64,000 bases of DNA from Marinobacter sp. AC-23. Lineage in GTDB: Bacteria > Pseudomonadota > Gammaproteobacteria > Pseudomonadales > Oleiphilaceae. Where the stretch lies: assembly GCF_001858325.1 (NCBI RefSeq), contig NZ_MBPP01000014.1, forward strand, positions 1 to 64,000, given 5' to 3'. Position numbers and translations under genes: made by a program. Below, piece by piece: positions 9,498-17,542 of this stretch. Position 1 is the stretch's first letter, and the number at the start of each line of letters is the position of its first letter. The notes under the pieces are model-generated. The model did not search any database. It was not told the DNA's origin and was given only the letters and a program-made list of their open reading frames with translations.

Positions 9498-9608
9498 CAA
9501 TACACGGGAAGAGCGACTCCCAAAACTGTGCGTAGCCATGGATGGCGGAGCCAAGCGTACACGGACGTATTCACAGCGTGTTTTGGGAGTCGCTCTTCCC
9601 GTGTATTG
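9498..9608. repeat. 111-bp element with 29-bp perfect inverted repeats
   Basis: Positions 9498-9526 and 9580-9608 are exact reverse complements over 29 bases (arm begins CAATACACGGGAAGAGCGAC). The 53 bases between them are not palindromic. The element lies between the nosD start and the end of nosZ. A transcript would fold into a long hairpin. It could be an interspersed repeat or a small non-autonomous mobile element; no coding capacity or target duplication is obvious. Confidence 0.85.
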
Positions 9609-9625
9609 CTTCTCAAAAGTAAGAA

Positions 9626-9655
9626 GAACCGGAGCCCAATAAAGAGCTCCGGTTC
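9626..9655 (-). terminator. Hairpin after nosZ
   Basis: GAACCGGAGC (9626-9635) pairs with GCTCCGGTTC (9646-9655), a perfect 10-bp stem with a 10-base loop located 11 bases after the nosZ stop. On the minus strand only a short pyrimidine-rich stretch follows, so it may be a partial terminator or an RNA-stabilising 3' hairpin that raises nosZ mRNA over nosDFY. Confidence 0.55.
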
Positions 9656-9666
9656 TAACGCCTAAA

Positions 9667-11561
9667 TCAGGCCTTCTCTACCAACATCCGACCCGTCATC
9701 TCCATGTGCAGAGCGTGACAGAACCAGTTGCAGTAATACCAGTTAACGCCCGGCTTATCCGCAATAAACGTAACCGAAGACGTCTGCTGTGGGCTAATTT
9801 CCATGCTCACACCGTGGTTTACCATAGAGAAGCCGTGAGTCACATCCTCAATGGTATCCAGGTTGGTCACATACACCGTCACCTCATCACCCTGCTTCAC
9901 CGTGAACTCTGTTGTGCCAAACATAGGCGCAACAGACGTCATGTAAACGCGAACCTTTTTACCGTCGCGAATCACCTTGTTATCGGCTTCCAGAGTAATA
10001 CCGTCCTTCTCTGCCTGCGCGCGGGCACTGGCAAAGTACGGGTCGTCACGAGTATAGACCTTCTTGGTCTTGATCTGATCACGGCGAACCATAATACAGT
10101 CGTGGGGCTCAGCAAACGCAGGGCCATCGTGAACCAGCTTCATCTCATCGCCGGAAATATCGATCAGTTGATCGTTCTCCGGATGCAGCGGGCCAACGGG
10201 CAGGAAGCGATCTTTCGAGAACTTGGAAAGCACAACCAGCCACTTGCCATCCGCATCACGAGATTCCGTTAGCGACGCATGGTTGTGGCCCGGCTGATAA
10301 TGCACATCCAGCTTCTGGCGCAGGTAATTAACCTTTTCACCGTTGTAGTGCTTGATGGCATCGGCGATGTTCCACTTGGCTATCTGGCTGTCGATAAACA
10401 GCGTGGTATACGCGTTGCCACGACCATCGTAAGTAGTGTGCAGGGCCCAAGACCCAATTCTGGCTCGGCAACAACTACATCACGAAGCTCGATTTTGTCA
10501 TCAAACACATCGTCCAGCTTATCAATCGCAATCACCGTACAAGTGGGCGACAGCTTGCCGGCGGCAATGAAGTACTTACCATCCGGTGAAGTGTTCACAC
10601 CGTGCGGGTTCTTCGGTACAGGGATATAACGTGTAAGCCTGGATTTTCCACGGCCATCCACCACGGGAACCTTGGAGTCGCCCAGGGCTTTGAAGTCACC
10701 GTTTTTCACAGCTTCTTCAATGCGCTCAACGTTGAACACAACAACCCAGTCGCGGTCGTTACGCATGGTGCCGGCCAAGTCCGCTGCTTTCTCCGAGTTG
10801 TAACAGGTTGAGGCCGCGTACTTACCGGTGTAATCGGCGTCGGTGTTATCCAGATTACCGTCTACAATCACCTGCCAGGCAACTTCCATGGTTTCCGCAT
10901 CCAGGGCGTTAAACATGGTGTAGCTATTCTCCATGGAGAAGTCGCTACCGTCGTTGGGGTGCGGAATCACGTATTCGGCATTACAGAAAACGTACTTGGT
11001 GTGCGGTACTTTTTGCAGACGCAAACCGTGAATGGCCTGCACGTTCGGAATGTGAGTGATCTTGTCACACTTCATGATATCCAAGCGGATACGCGCCACA
11101 CGGGTGTTGGCTTTGTCGTTAATGAACAGGTATTTACCGTCATAACGGCCATCAGTCATGGAAATGTGCGGGTGGTGACAGTCGCCGTTCAAGAACTTGT
11201 TGTCATGACCGAGAACGTCTTTACTTTCGTTGGTAATGCCCCAGCCTGTGGCTGAATCAACGTTGAAGACCGGAATCCGCATCAGCTCACGCATAGACGG
11301 AATGCCAAGAACCCGTACTTCGCCCTGGTGGCCACCGCTCCAGAAACCGTAGTATTCGTCCAGCTCACCCGGGCCAACTTCGATCTTGTTTTTGGATTCC
11401 TTGGCTGCAGCTGCAAAAGACTCACGGGTCATTACAGCGCTACCCAGGCCTGCAGCACCAACCGCACCAGCCAGCGCAGTGGCGCCCAGAAAACGGCGAC
11501 GGCTCAGGCCGCTTTCACCGGTCTCCGGCACGTCCTTTTTGAACTCATCTATTTTTTTCAT
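9667..11561 (-). CDS. nosZ: NosZ, nitrous oxide reductase (clade I), frameshifted
   Basis: NosZ reduces N2O to N2 in the periplasm. A Tat signal ([20 protein letters not shown]) marks clade I. CuZ ligands appear in GDCHHPHIS, and the C-terminal CuA site is [12 protein letters not shown]. The start at 11561 ([10 protein letters not shown]) has GGAG upstream. The first frame ends at 10380 after ELGLGP; the protein continues in another frame ([20 protein letters not shown]) into the open frame that ends at 9667. One extra base in the run at 10443-10445 gives 631 residues, the usual length. It directly follows nosR, 54 bases downstream. Confidence 0.95.
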
Positions 11562-11615
11562 TACATACAGCTCCGTTATTGGTAATCGCGGTTTCATGCT
11601 TTGGTTTTTGCTCTG

Positions 11616-13799
11616 CTAGGTCACCTGGACCACTGGAATTTCCTCCGGACGGCCAGGTGCGTTATGGCCACGACGTCTGCCCCTGCGCTTAACGATCAGC
11701 GGCGGGCATTTATTGTCGTCGAAATAGGTCACCTGACAATCCAGGCAGTAATGGCACTCTTGGTAGTTGATGGTGCCGTCTGGGTGAATGGCCTGAACCT
11801 CGCATTCTCTTTCGCATAGGCGGCAAGGGGTACCACATTCCTTGCGGCGCTTTAGCCAGTCGAACACTCGCAGCTTTGTGGGTATGGCCAGCGCCGCGCC
11901 CAGGGGGCACATGTAGCGGCAGAACACCTTGCGGGTGAACACGTTTACAGCCAGCAGCAGCACTGCATAGGTTACAAACGGCCAGCTACGATCAAAGTGC
12001 AGCGTGATAGCGGTTTTGAAGGGCTCAATTTCTGCCATTTTTTCTGCCGTCGCCAGAGAGTCCAGCGACACCCCGAACAGCACCAGAAGAATGATGTACT
12101 TAAGGGCCCACAAACGTTCGTGGATGGGCCAAGGCACTGTGTACTGAGGCACTTTGAGTTTGCGAGCAATCTCGTTGATCAGTTCCTGCAGCGCACCGAA
12201 TGGGCACAACCACCCGCAGTACACTGCCCGGCCCCAAAGCAACACGATGCCGGCCACCACAGACCAGAGTACAAAGACGACCGGATCAATCAGGAAGGTT
12301 TCCCAGGAGAAACCACTGACCAAGCTGTGCACAAAAGCCAGAACGTTCACGATGGACAGCTGACCAAGTGCATACCAGCCGATAAAGAACAGTGTGTAGG
12401 TAAGAAACCCGTGGCGGATCCAGCGCGTAAGATTGGGTTTTTTAACCAGCCAGTCCTGGAAGAATAGAATGAGTAGCAGCACCCCTATGCCAATGCCCAG
12501 AACAATGATCTGGAACTGGCGCTGATACCAAACCTGCACCCACAGTGGCTGTTCCTCTAGCCATTCTTCCTCAGTCAGCACCGGTTCTGCGCGGGTGTAA
12601 TACTGCTCTGGTAACTGATACTCCAAAGGAAACACCTGAAACTTACTGTCCAGAGGACCGGTTTGGCGCTTTACCGTAAGCTCCAGAGTCCAGGGCGCGC
12701 CCGGATCAAATTTGTGCTGCTGCCGGATAATGAAGATAGCCATTTCCTTAAAGTCCGGCATGCCCTCGGCGTACACATCGCTGAGCCGGTAAAAGTCGAG
12801 ATCGCGGAAGTTAAAGGTATCTCCGTACTGGCGAATCTGAACCCGGTCAAAAATACCGCCACGCACATAGCCGGAGCCTTTAAAGGAATACTCACCGCTA
12901 GCCACAACGGCAATGGCCTGCTCACCGTCCTTCAGCTCAGACGTCAGCCATTCATATTGGCTTTCGCCAAGCAGGTTGCGGCCAATCGTCGGTACATAGA
13001 GATACGCGGCGTAAAGATCAATCAGCGGCTCATCTCGCTCATCGGGAGCGGCAGTTTCAATGCCTTCCGCTTCGGTGCCCTTGAAGGAATCATCTACCTG
13101 GCCTTTGGTAAGCAACATGCGGCGAATTGAGCCATCGCCAGTTAACTCATCCCAAGTGCGGGGCTGGAAACCGTCTTTAATAACGTCGGCGGTAGGCGGG
13201 CGTTTGGTGCCGCTGCCTTCCACCAACCCGAGTTCGACGCCCACACGGTGAGCGGTTCGCATAATAACTTCGTTAACCACCATCACGGTGACCGTGGCGC
13301 CGGAGAGGCCATCAACGGCAACCTTACGCTCGGTAGAGGTTCCGCCCACGGTTACACGCTGGTCTGCTTGCAGGCCGGCGTATTGGTCGGTAAAAGCGTG
13401 GAGTTTGCTCTCAGGGATGCCCACCAAAAGTATGGGCTCATCGTGATGAATTACTCTGGTAACACGGATGGCGCCTTCGGTGTCCAGCACCACCATGGCA
13501 TTCAGTGGTTTGCCGGAATAGGCAGGGGTTTGTACGAAATCAAGGGACTGATAGGCATAACCTTTTAGCTCGTCGCCGGCGTACAGTTCTTGTATGGCGC
13601 GGTTCCCTTCCCGTGGTTCAAACCGGGTTACTTCGGGGAAGGCCTTTTGGATAACCTGACTCCCGGATGCCGGCTCATATTGGCTTAGCGGCTCAGCCTG
13701 AACCATAGGCACAGTTGCTAGCAGCAGGTAGAAAAACAAAGCACAGTGCGGAAAATTACGTTCAAAACAAGCCCCCGACAGAAACAGCGAATCATCCAC
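11616..13799 (-). CDS. nosR: NosR, membrane FMN / iron-sulfur protein for N2O reduction
   Basis: This 727-residue protein starts at GTG (13799); no in-frame ATG precedes the signal sequence. In order: signal peptide (to about residue 35), a periplasmic FMN-binding domain with the flavinylation motif DGLSGATVTV near residue 165, several membrane segments from about residue 430, the polyferredoxin-like motifs CGWLCPFGA and CRYMCPLGA, and C-terminal 4Fe-4S cysteines (CRLCERECE and CHYCLDC). NosR is needed for NosZ expression and electron supply. It is complete, unlike its neighbours. The upstream spacing of 50 bases to the small conserved gene suggests cotranscription. Confidence 0.95.
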   Translation of the reverse strand: MDDSLFLSGACFERNFPHCALFFYLLLATVPMVQAEPLSQYEPASGSQVIQKAFPEVTRFEPREGNRAIQELYAGDELKGYAYQSLDFVQTPAYSGKPLNAMVVLDTEGAIRVTRVIHHDEPILLVGIPESKLHAFTDQYAGLQADQRVTVGGTSTERKVAVDGLSGATVTVMVVNEVIMRTAHRVGVELGLVEGSGTKRPPTADVIKDGFQPRTWDELTGDGSIRRMLLTKGQVDDSFKGTEAEGIETAAPDERDEPLIDLYAAYLYVPTIGRNLLGESQYEWLTSELKDGEQAIAVVASGEYSFKGSGYVRGGIFDRVQIRQYGDTFNFRDLDFYRLSDVYAEGMPDFKEMAIFIIRQQHKFDPGAPWTLELTVKRQTGPLDSKFQVFPLEYQLPEQYYTRAEPVLTEEEWLEEQPLWVQVWYQRQFQIIVLGIGIGVLLLILFFQDWLVKKPNLTRWIRHGFLTYTLFFIGWYALGQLSIVNVLAFVHSLVSGFSWETFLIDPVVFVLWSVVAGIVLLWGRAVYCGWLCPFGALQELINEIARKLKVPQYTVPWPIHERLWALKYIILLVLFGVSLDSLATAEKMAEIEPFKTAITLHFDRSWPFVTYAVLLLAVNVFTRKVFCRYMCPLGAALAIPTKLRVFDWLKRRKECGTPCRLCERECEVQAIHPDGTINYQECHYCLDCQVTYFDDNKCPPLIVKRRGRRRGHNAPGRPEEIPVVQVT

Positions 13800-13849
13800 G
13801 CCTGGGTTAAATAGCCTTGGCGATTGAGGAATAAATCAAATGCCCCGGT

Positions 13850-14251
13850 TTAGCCGAGGTTAATGGCGCTCCCACTCTTATCCAAGGGCAGATAATGACT
13901 CACATGCCCAAGCCGAATAGACTCCACCATCATGGTCATTGGCTGTTGAGCTTCGTCTGACGAGGGGGGCGTGCCGCCCCTGCCCGACATGGCAGCGACA
14001 AATACCACGTCCCATGGCTGGCCAGTGCTTTGGGACTCTTCAACCAGCACAGAAAACTCCGAGACTTCTTGCGGGGATTTGTCTACGCAGATAACCGGCG
14101 TAAGCGCACCGCCCTCACCTCGCTCAAATGCAGCTTTTTCGGCTGCGGATGCGTCATCTGGCAACTCGGCCCGGCAAAACACAAACAGCAGTCGCTGGGG
14201 CTCATACTCATCTTCTGTCGCATTGATCAGTTCGCTGTAACTGCTAATCAT
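13850..14251 (-). CDS. Conserved 133-residue protein between dnr and nosR
   Basis: This is a soluble protein of 133 residues (MISSYSELINATEDEYEPQRLL at the N-terminus is characteristic; it also contains VICVDKSP and VVFVAAMSGRGG). From memory, close relatives in marine gammaproteobacteria and Pseudomonas are often labelled ribonucleotide reductase subunit alpha. Nothing in the sequence supports that: it is far too short and lacks catalytic cysteines and glycyl-radical or radical-SAM motifs. It lies between the dnr-type regulator and nosR on the same strand with short gaps, so a role in denitrification is possible. Its function is unknown. Confidence 0.8.
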   Translation of the reverse strand: MISSYSELINATEDEYEPQRLLFVFCRAELPDDASAAEKAAFERGEGGALTPVICVDKSPQEVSEFSVLVEESQSTGQPWDVVFVAAMSGRGGTPPSSDEAQQPMTMMVESIRLGHVSHYLPLDKSGSAINLG

Positions 14252-14274
14252 GGAGGTAGTATCCTTTCAATAAT

Positions 14275-15024
14275 CTACTGGCTGATGTCGATTAATCGCT
14301 TGGGGTCAGAGATAAACACCTTGCTCCGATTAACTCGCACCAACCCGTTAGACTTGAGATCCGCGAGAATCCGGGAGAAGGTTTCTGGCTGCATTGCCAG
14401 CCGGGATGCAACCAGACACTTGGGCAAAGGCAGCTCAACTTCTCCGCCTTCGGTAGCTCCGTTAGGCAGCAGATCTATCAAATAGCGGATTAAACGGTCA
14501 CGGGCGTTCTGCACGGTCATAATCTCAAGATCATGAAACCTGGACACGGCGCGCATGGCGTAGTGGCGGAGCGCCGCATGGACGTATTCCGGTTTGCTAT
14601 CCAGCAGCTCCTGATACGCTTTTACAGGGATCATCAAGACTTCACTGGATTTCAGAGCTTCGGCGTAGCAGGCATAACGAGCAGGGTCGGCATAGATCAT
14701 CACTTCCGCAAAACAGTCGCCAGGGGCGATGCTGTCGAGGGTTCGGTCGATGCCGGAGGAATCCAGCCTGTATAGCCGCAGGCGCCCGGATATAACAAAG
14801 AAGAAGTGATGAGCGGGCATGTCCTGCCGGTATAGCAACTGATGATGCCCAAGGCGAAGACGGCGGGATTGCAGAACAAGGCTCTCCAGGTCTGCATCGC
14901 TGTGCGTGTTGAAAAGGGCGTGGCTACGCAGTGAATGCAGCCCGCTTTCATCGTCGGCCAGGGTGTTAATAGCCACCAGAACAGGTTTGGCGTAGCGGGT
15001 TTCCCCAGATTGCATCGCCACCAT
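14275..15024 (-). CDS. dnr: Dnr-type Crp/Fnr transcription regulator
   Basis: This is a 249-residue protein if the ATG at 15024 is used, which has GAGGA seven bases upstream; longer starts at 15051 and 15042 exist. The cyclic-nucleotide-fold domain (about residues 35-150) is followed by a helix-turn-helix with CLVASRLAMQPETFSRIL, matching DNR-class recognition helices (E-x-x-S-R), so it should bind TTGAT-N4-ATCAA sites. The N-terminal cysteine cluster of FNR/ANR is missing, so it is not an oxygen-sensing Fe-S protein; DNR proteins sense NO through heme. It lies directly upstream of the nosR gene set. Confidence 0.85.
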   Translation of the reverse strand: MVAMQSGETRYAKPVLVAINTLADDESGLHSLRSHALFNTHSDADLESLVLQSRRLRLGHHQLLYRQDMPAHHFFFVISGRLRLYRLDSSGIDRTLDSIAPGDCFAEVMIYADPARYACYAEALKSSEVLMIPVKAYQELLDSKPEYVHAALRHYAMRAVSRFHDLEIMTVQNARDRLIRYLIDLLPNGATEGGEVELPLPKCLVASRLAMQPETFSRILADLKSNGLVRVNRSKVFISDPKRLIDISQ

Positions 15025-15136
15025 TGTCGTTTCCTCTTTCATATCATGCATTCGAAATCATGTTTTAGATAATAAGAGGTTGACCCCGAAAAATCGCTCC
15101 CTCCATGGAGGTAGATCCTTGGTTATTTGGGGGAAA

Positions 15137-15150
15137 TTGACTTAACGCAA
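15137..15150 (-). promoter_or_regulatory. Possible ANR/DNR box upstream of dnr
   Basis: TTGACTTAACGCAA has one near-perfect half (TTGAC) and one weaker half (CGCAA) around a 4-base spacer. It lies about 110 bases upstream of the dnr start. No clear -10 sits at the class-II distance, so this is a weak call. Confidence 0.35.
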
Positions 15151-15206
15151 AAAGTCGCATTGCTATCTGCTTTTCGCCCGCAACGCACTGAACAATATGA
15201 AAAGAC

Positions 15207-16013
15207 TTATTGCATCAACGGTGAATCAGGCAATTCAAGATCTACCCCCTGAACGCCCCTTTCAGCTGCTAACACCTGCAGGTACTGACGACATGCCCGG
15301 CGAGTAACGCTCTCGCTCAAGTATTGACGGATTTGCGGTTTCACATGCTCGTATGGCAGTTGTTCGCCATCAATACGCTGATCTACGCGCACAATATGCC
15401 AACCGTAGCGGCTTTCGATCAGCTCCGGGTTCAGGCCTTCTTTGAGCGTGAGCACTGGCCTCTCAAACTCTTCCACTGTTTGCCCCTTGCTTATCTGGCC
15501 AAGACTGCCGCCTTGATGGCGGGATTCACAGACAGAGTACTGTTTGGCCAAAGGCGCAAACTGGGCACGACCTTCCACAAGGGAAGACAGCAACTGGCGC
15601 CCTATTTCTTCCTGGCGCATGCGCTCGGGCACATCGTCCGGCGCAGCAGCCAGCAGAATATGGCTGACGGCCATCAGCGTTGGGCTGCGGAACCGGCCAG
15701 GGTTTGAGGCATGAAAGCGCTTACAATCTTCGTCGCTGGGGTCTGGCACATCGAGTTCTTGTTCAAGTACCCGGGCAATGGTGACTTCTTCATCCAGCTC
15801 CTCTGGAAGCTTCAGGGTTTTCGCCTGCTGCAAAAGAAGCTCACGAATAACAAGGCTTATGGCAGCTTCGTGCCAGGCTTCGGCGACTTCTTCTGCCGGG
15901 TGATGCTGCATTTCCCGGGCGATATCCTCTTCTGAAATCAGGGTGTCACCCACATAAACAGGCGGAAACTGATTTCTGGGTTTTTCGGCTTCACCGGTGG
16001 GGATAAGTTGCAT
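15207..16013 (-). CDS. Parvulin-type peptidyl-prolyl isomerase of the nar operon
   Basis: This is a 268-residue protein with GGAGACC upstream of its ATG. The N-terminal part is helical (SurA/NifM-like), and the parvulin domain covers about residues 130-235, with recognisable SHILLAA, GGSLGQISKGQTVEEFE and YGWHIVRVD segments. There is no signal peptide, so it is cytosolic and more like NifM than periplasmic PpiC/SurA. A PpiC-type gene at this position, after narI, is also known in Pseudomonas aeruginosa nar operons. A role in folding or maturation of nitrate reductase is inferred. A strong hairpin separates it from narI. Confidence 0.88.
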   Translation of the reverse strand: MQLIPTGEAEKPRNQFPPVYVGDTLISEEDIAREMQHHPAEEVAEAWHEAAISLVIRELLLQQAKTLKLPEELDEEVTIARVLEQELDVPDPSDEDCKRFHASNPGRFRSPTLMAVSHILLAAAPDDVPERMRQEEIGRQLLSSLVEGRAQFAPLAKQYSVCESRHQGGSLGQISKGQTVEEFERPVLTLKEGLNPELIESRYGWHIVRVDQRIDGEQLPYEHVKPQIRQYLSESVTRRACRQYLQVLAAERGVQGVDLELPDSPLMQ

Positions 16014-16039
16014 GACAGGTCTCCGTGTATGTGTTCATT

Positions 16040-16069
16040 GCCCCCTCTCCCGCGAGGGGGAGAGGGGGC
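16040..16069 (-). terminator. G/C-rich hairpin between narI and the isomerase gene
   Basis: GCCCCCTCTCCC (16040-16051) pairs perfectly with GGGAGAGGGGGC (16058-16069) around a 6-base loop. On the minus strand no T-run follows, so this is not a classical intrinsic terminator. It may slow or trim the nar transcript before the isomerase gene, or be a REP-like repeat; GGGAGAGGG palindromes of this kind are common extragenic elements in proteobacteria. Confidence 0.6.
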
Positions 16070-16079
16070 GTTTTGCTTA

Positions 16080-16760
16080 CTAAGCCCGCTTGCGCACCAC
16101 CTGGTACTTCCGCCCGAAATACTCCAGCGGCACGCTCAGCATGTGCACCAGGCGAGTAAACGGGAAGAGCACAAAGATCGTAAGCCCCAGGAACATATGA
16201 AGCTTGTAGATCCAGTGTATGCCCACCATGTACTCGGCAGCACCGCCCTGGAAGGTAAAGATGCTCTGGGCCCAGCTGGCCAGCCGCATCATGGTTGCAC
16301 CATCAAGGTGCCCCAACGTTGGGAAAATGGTCATCAGCCCCAATACCACCTGCACCACCAAAACGACGATAATCATGTTATCGGCGAAGGTGCTACTGGC
16401 TTTGACTCTGGGATCTGTCAGCCGGCGATGGGCAAGCATGACGCCGCCAATCAGACACATAACCCCGGCAATACCACCCACCACAATAGCCAGCACTTGT
16501 TTAGTGCCTGCGGTCATGAAGGGTTCATACATAAAGTGCGGTGTAAGCAGGCCAACCAGGTGACCAAAGAAGATCACCAGAATGCCCACATGAAACAGCA
16601 CGCTAGCCAGTACCATGTTTTTCTTACGCAGCATCTGGCTGGAATGAGCCTTCCAGGTGAACTGCCCATGGTCGTATCTTGCCCAGGTTCCAACAACCAG
16701 CACCACCAGAGCGATGTACGGATAAATCCCGAAAAGCAATGTATTCAGATAAGACATCAT
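16080..16760 (-). CDS. narI: NarI, cytochrome b subunit of nitrate reductase
   Basis: This 226-residue integral membrane protein has five predicted transmembrane segments and starts at MMSYLNTLLFGIYPYIA behind AGGAGGAG. Histidines for two b hemes are in the expected helices (SVLFHVGILVIFFGHLVG near residue 60 and the C-terminal KLHMFLGLTIF segment). It oxidises quinol and passes electrons to NarH. Gene order narG-H-J-I with short gaps shows one operon. Length is normal. Confidence 0.96.
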   Translation of the reverse strand: MMSYLNTLLFGIYPYIALVVLVVGTWARYDHGQFTWKAHSSQMLRKKNMVLASVLFHVGILVIFFGHLVGLLTPHFMYEPFMTAGTKQVLAIVVGGIAGVMCLIGGVMLAHRRLTDPRVKASSTFADNMIIVVLVVQVVLGLMTIFPTLGHLDGATMMRLASWAQSIFTFQGGAAEYMVGIHWIYKLHMFLGLTIFVLFPFTRLVHMLSVPLEYFGRKYQVVRKRA

Positions 16761-16780
16761 CTTGGTCTCCTCCTGCGCCG

Positions 16781-17533
16781 TCAGGCGTCTCTCTCGGCGG
16801 CACGCGCCTGAGCGGGCGTTACATCCGTCATCAGATGATCACTGAGGTGAATGGTTTGGGTTTGCTCCATCTCACGGCGGCGCTGGCCAACAACACCGCC
16901 CGTATTACAGGAGCTGCCCTGGTCGTCCACAAACTTCACCATTTCCTCTTCCCACACCTTGTCCAGAGCTTCTGGTGTATCGTCGCGCTCTTCTGAGGCC
17001 ACTAGCTGCGCCAGTTCCTGACGGTCTGTTGTGCGGCCTGACAGCTCCAACAGTGAATCCATGGCTACGTGATAGAAGCTTTCGCGTTGGTACAACCGCT
17101 CACCGAGAAGGCCAAGAATGTGGTGGATATCTTCCAGCCAGTTCTTGATTTCTTCCCAGGGCCGCGTGGACAAATACTCCAGAAACAGCGGAAGGTAATC
17201 TGGCAATTCCTTGGCGTCGATTTCCAGCCCGTTGGCGCGATACTGCTCCATCAGATCAACCATCGCCTGACCACGGTCACGGGACTCCCCATGCACGTGT
17301 TCAAACAACAACAGCGAAGTAGCGCGGCCTTTGTCGAAGGTGCCTGTATAGGCCTCCTCGAGATCCAACAGATCACCCTCACACAGGCGGTCAATACACT
17401 CGAGCAGCTGCTCCTTGTTTTTCCGTGGTAGCCGGCTGTCTTCCAGGACAGCGGCAACCATGGCGTCTTTGGAGGCTTGAAGCTCTGCGGAGGGATACTC
17501 CAGAATCCGTGCGAGTACTTTTAAAAGTTTCAT
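16781..17533 (-). CDS. narJ: NarJ, nitrate reductase assembly chaperone
   Basis: This is a 250-residue soluble helical protein of the NarJ/TorD chaperone family. The N-terminus (LLKVLARILEYPSAEL) and the central region LPDYLPLFLEYLS with L-x-D-x-H (residues about 110-140) are typical. It binds NarG and allows insertion of the molybdenum cofactor. It has a strong ribosome-binding site (GGAGGCGC) and lies 9 bases after narH. The C-terminal tail is acidic and of normal length. Confidence 0.95.
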   Translation of the reverse strand: MKLLKVLARILEYPSAELQASKDAMVAAVLEDSRLPRKNKEQLLECIDRLCEGDLLDLEEAYTGTFDKGRATSLLLFEHVHGESRDRGQAMVDLMEQYRANGLEIDAKELPDYLPLFLEYLSTRPWEEIKNWLEDIHHILGLLGERLYQRESFYHVAMDSLLELSGRTTDRQELAQLVASEERDDTPEALDKVWEEEMVKFVDDQGSSCNTGGVVGQRRREMEQTQTIHLSDHLMTDVTPAQARAAERDA

Positions 17534-17542
17534 AGCGCCTCC

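Noticed and set aside
9457..9616. N-terminal extension of nosD up to 9616
   Set aside because: The extension runs through the inverted-repeat element and would place a signal peptide internally; the start at 9457 gives a normal signal peptide.
13806..13840. FNR-like sequence upstream of nosR (TTGAT and CTCAA)
   Set aside because: The two halves are six bases apart instead of four, so it does not fit the ANR/DNR box unless a base is wrong here.
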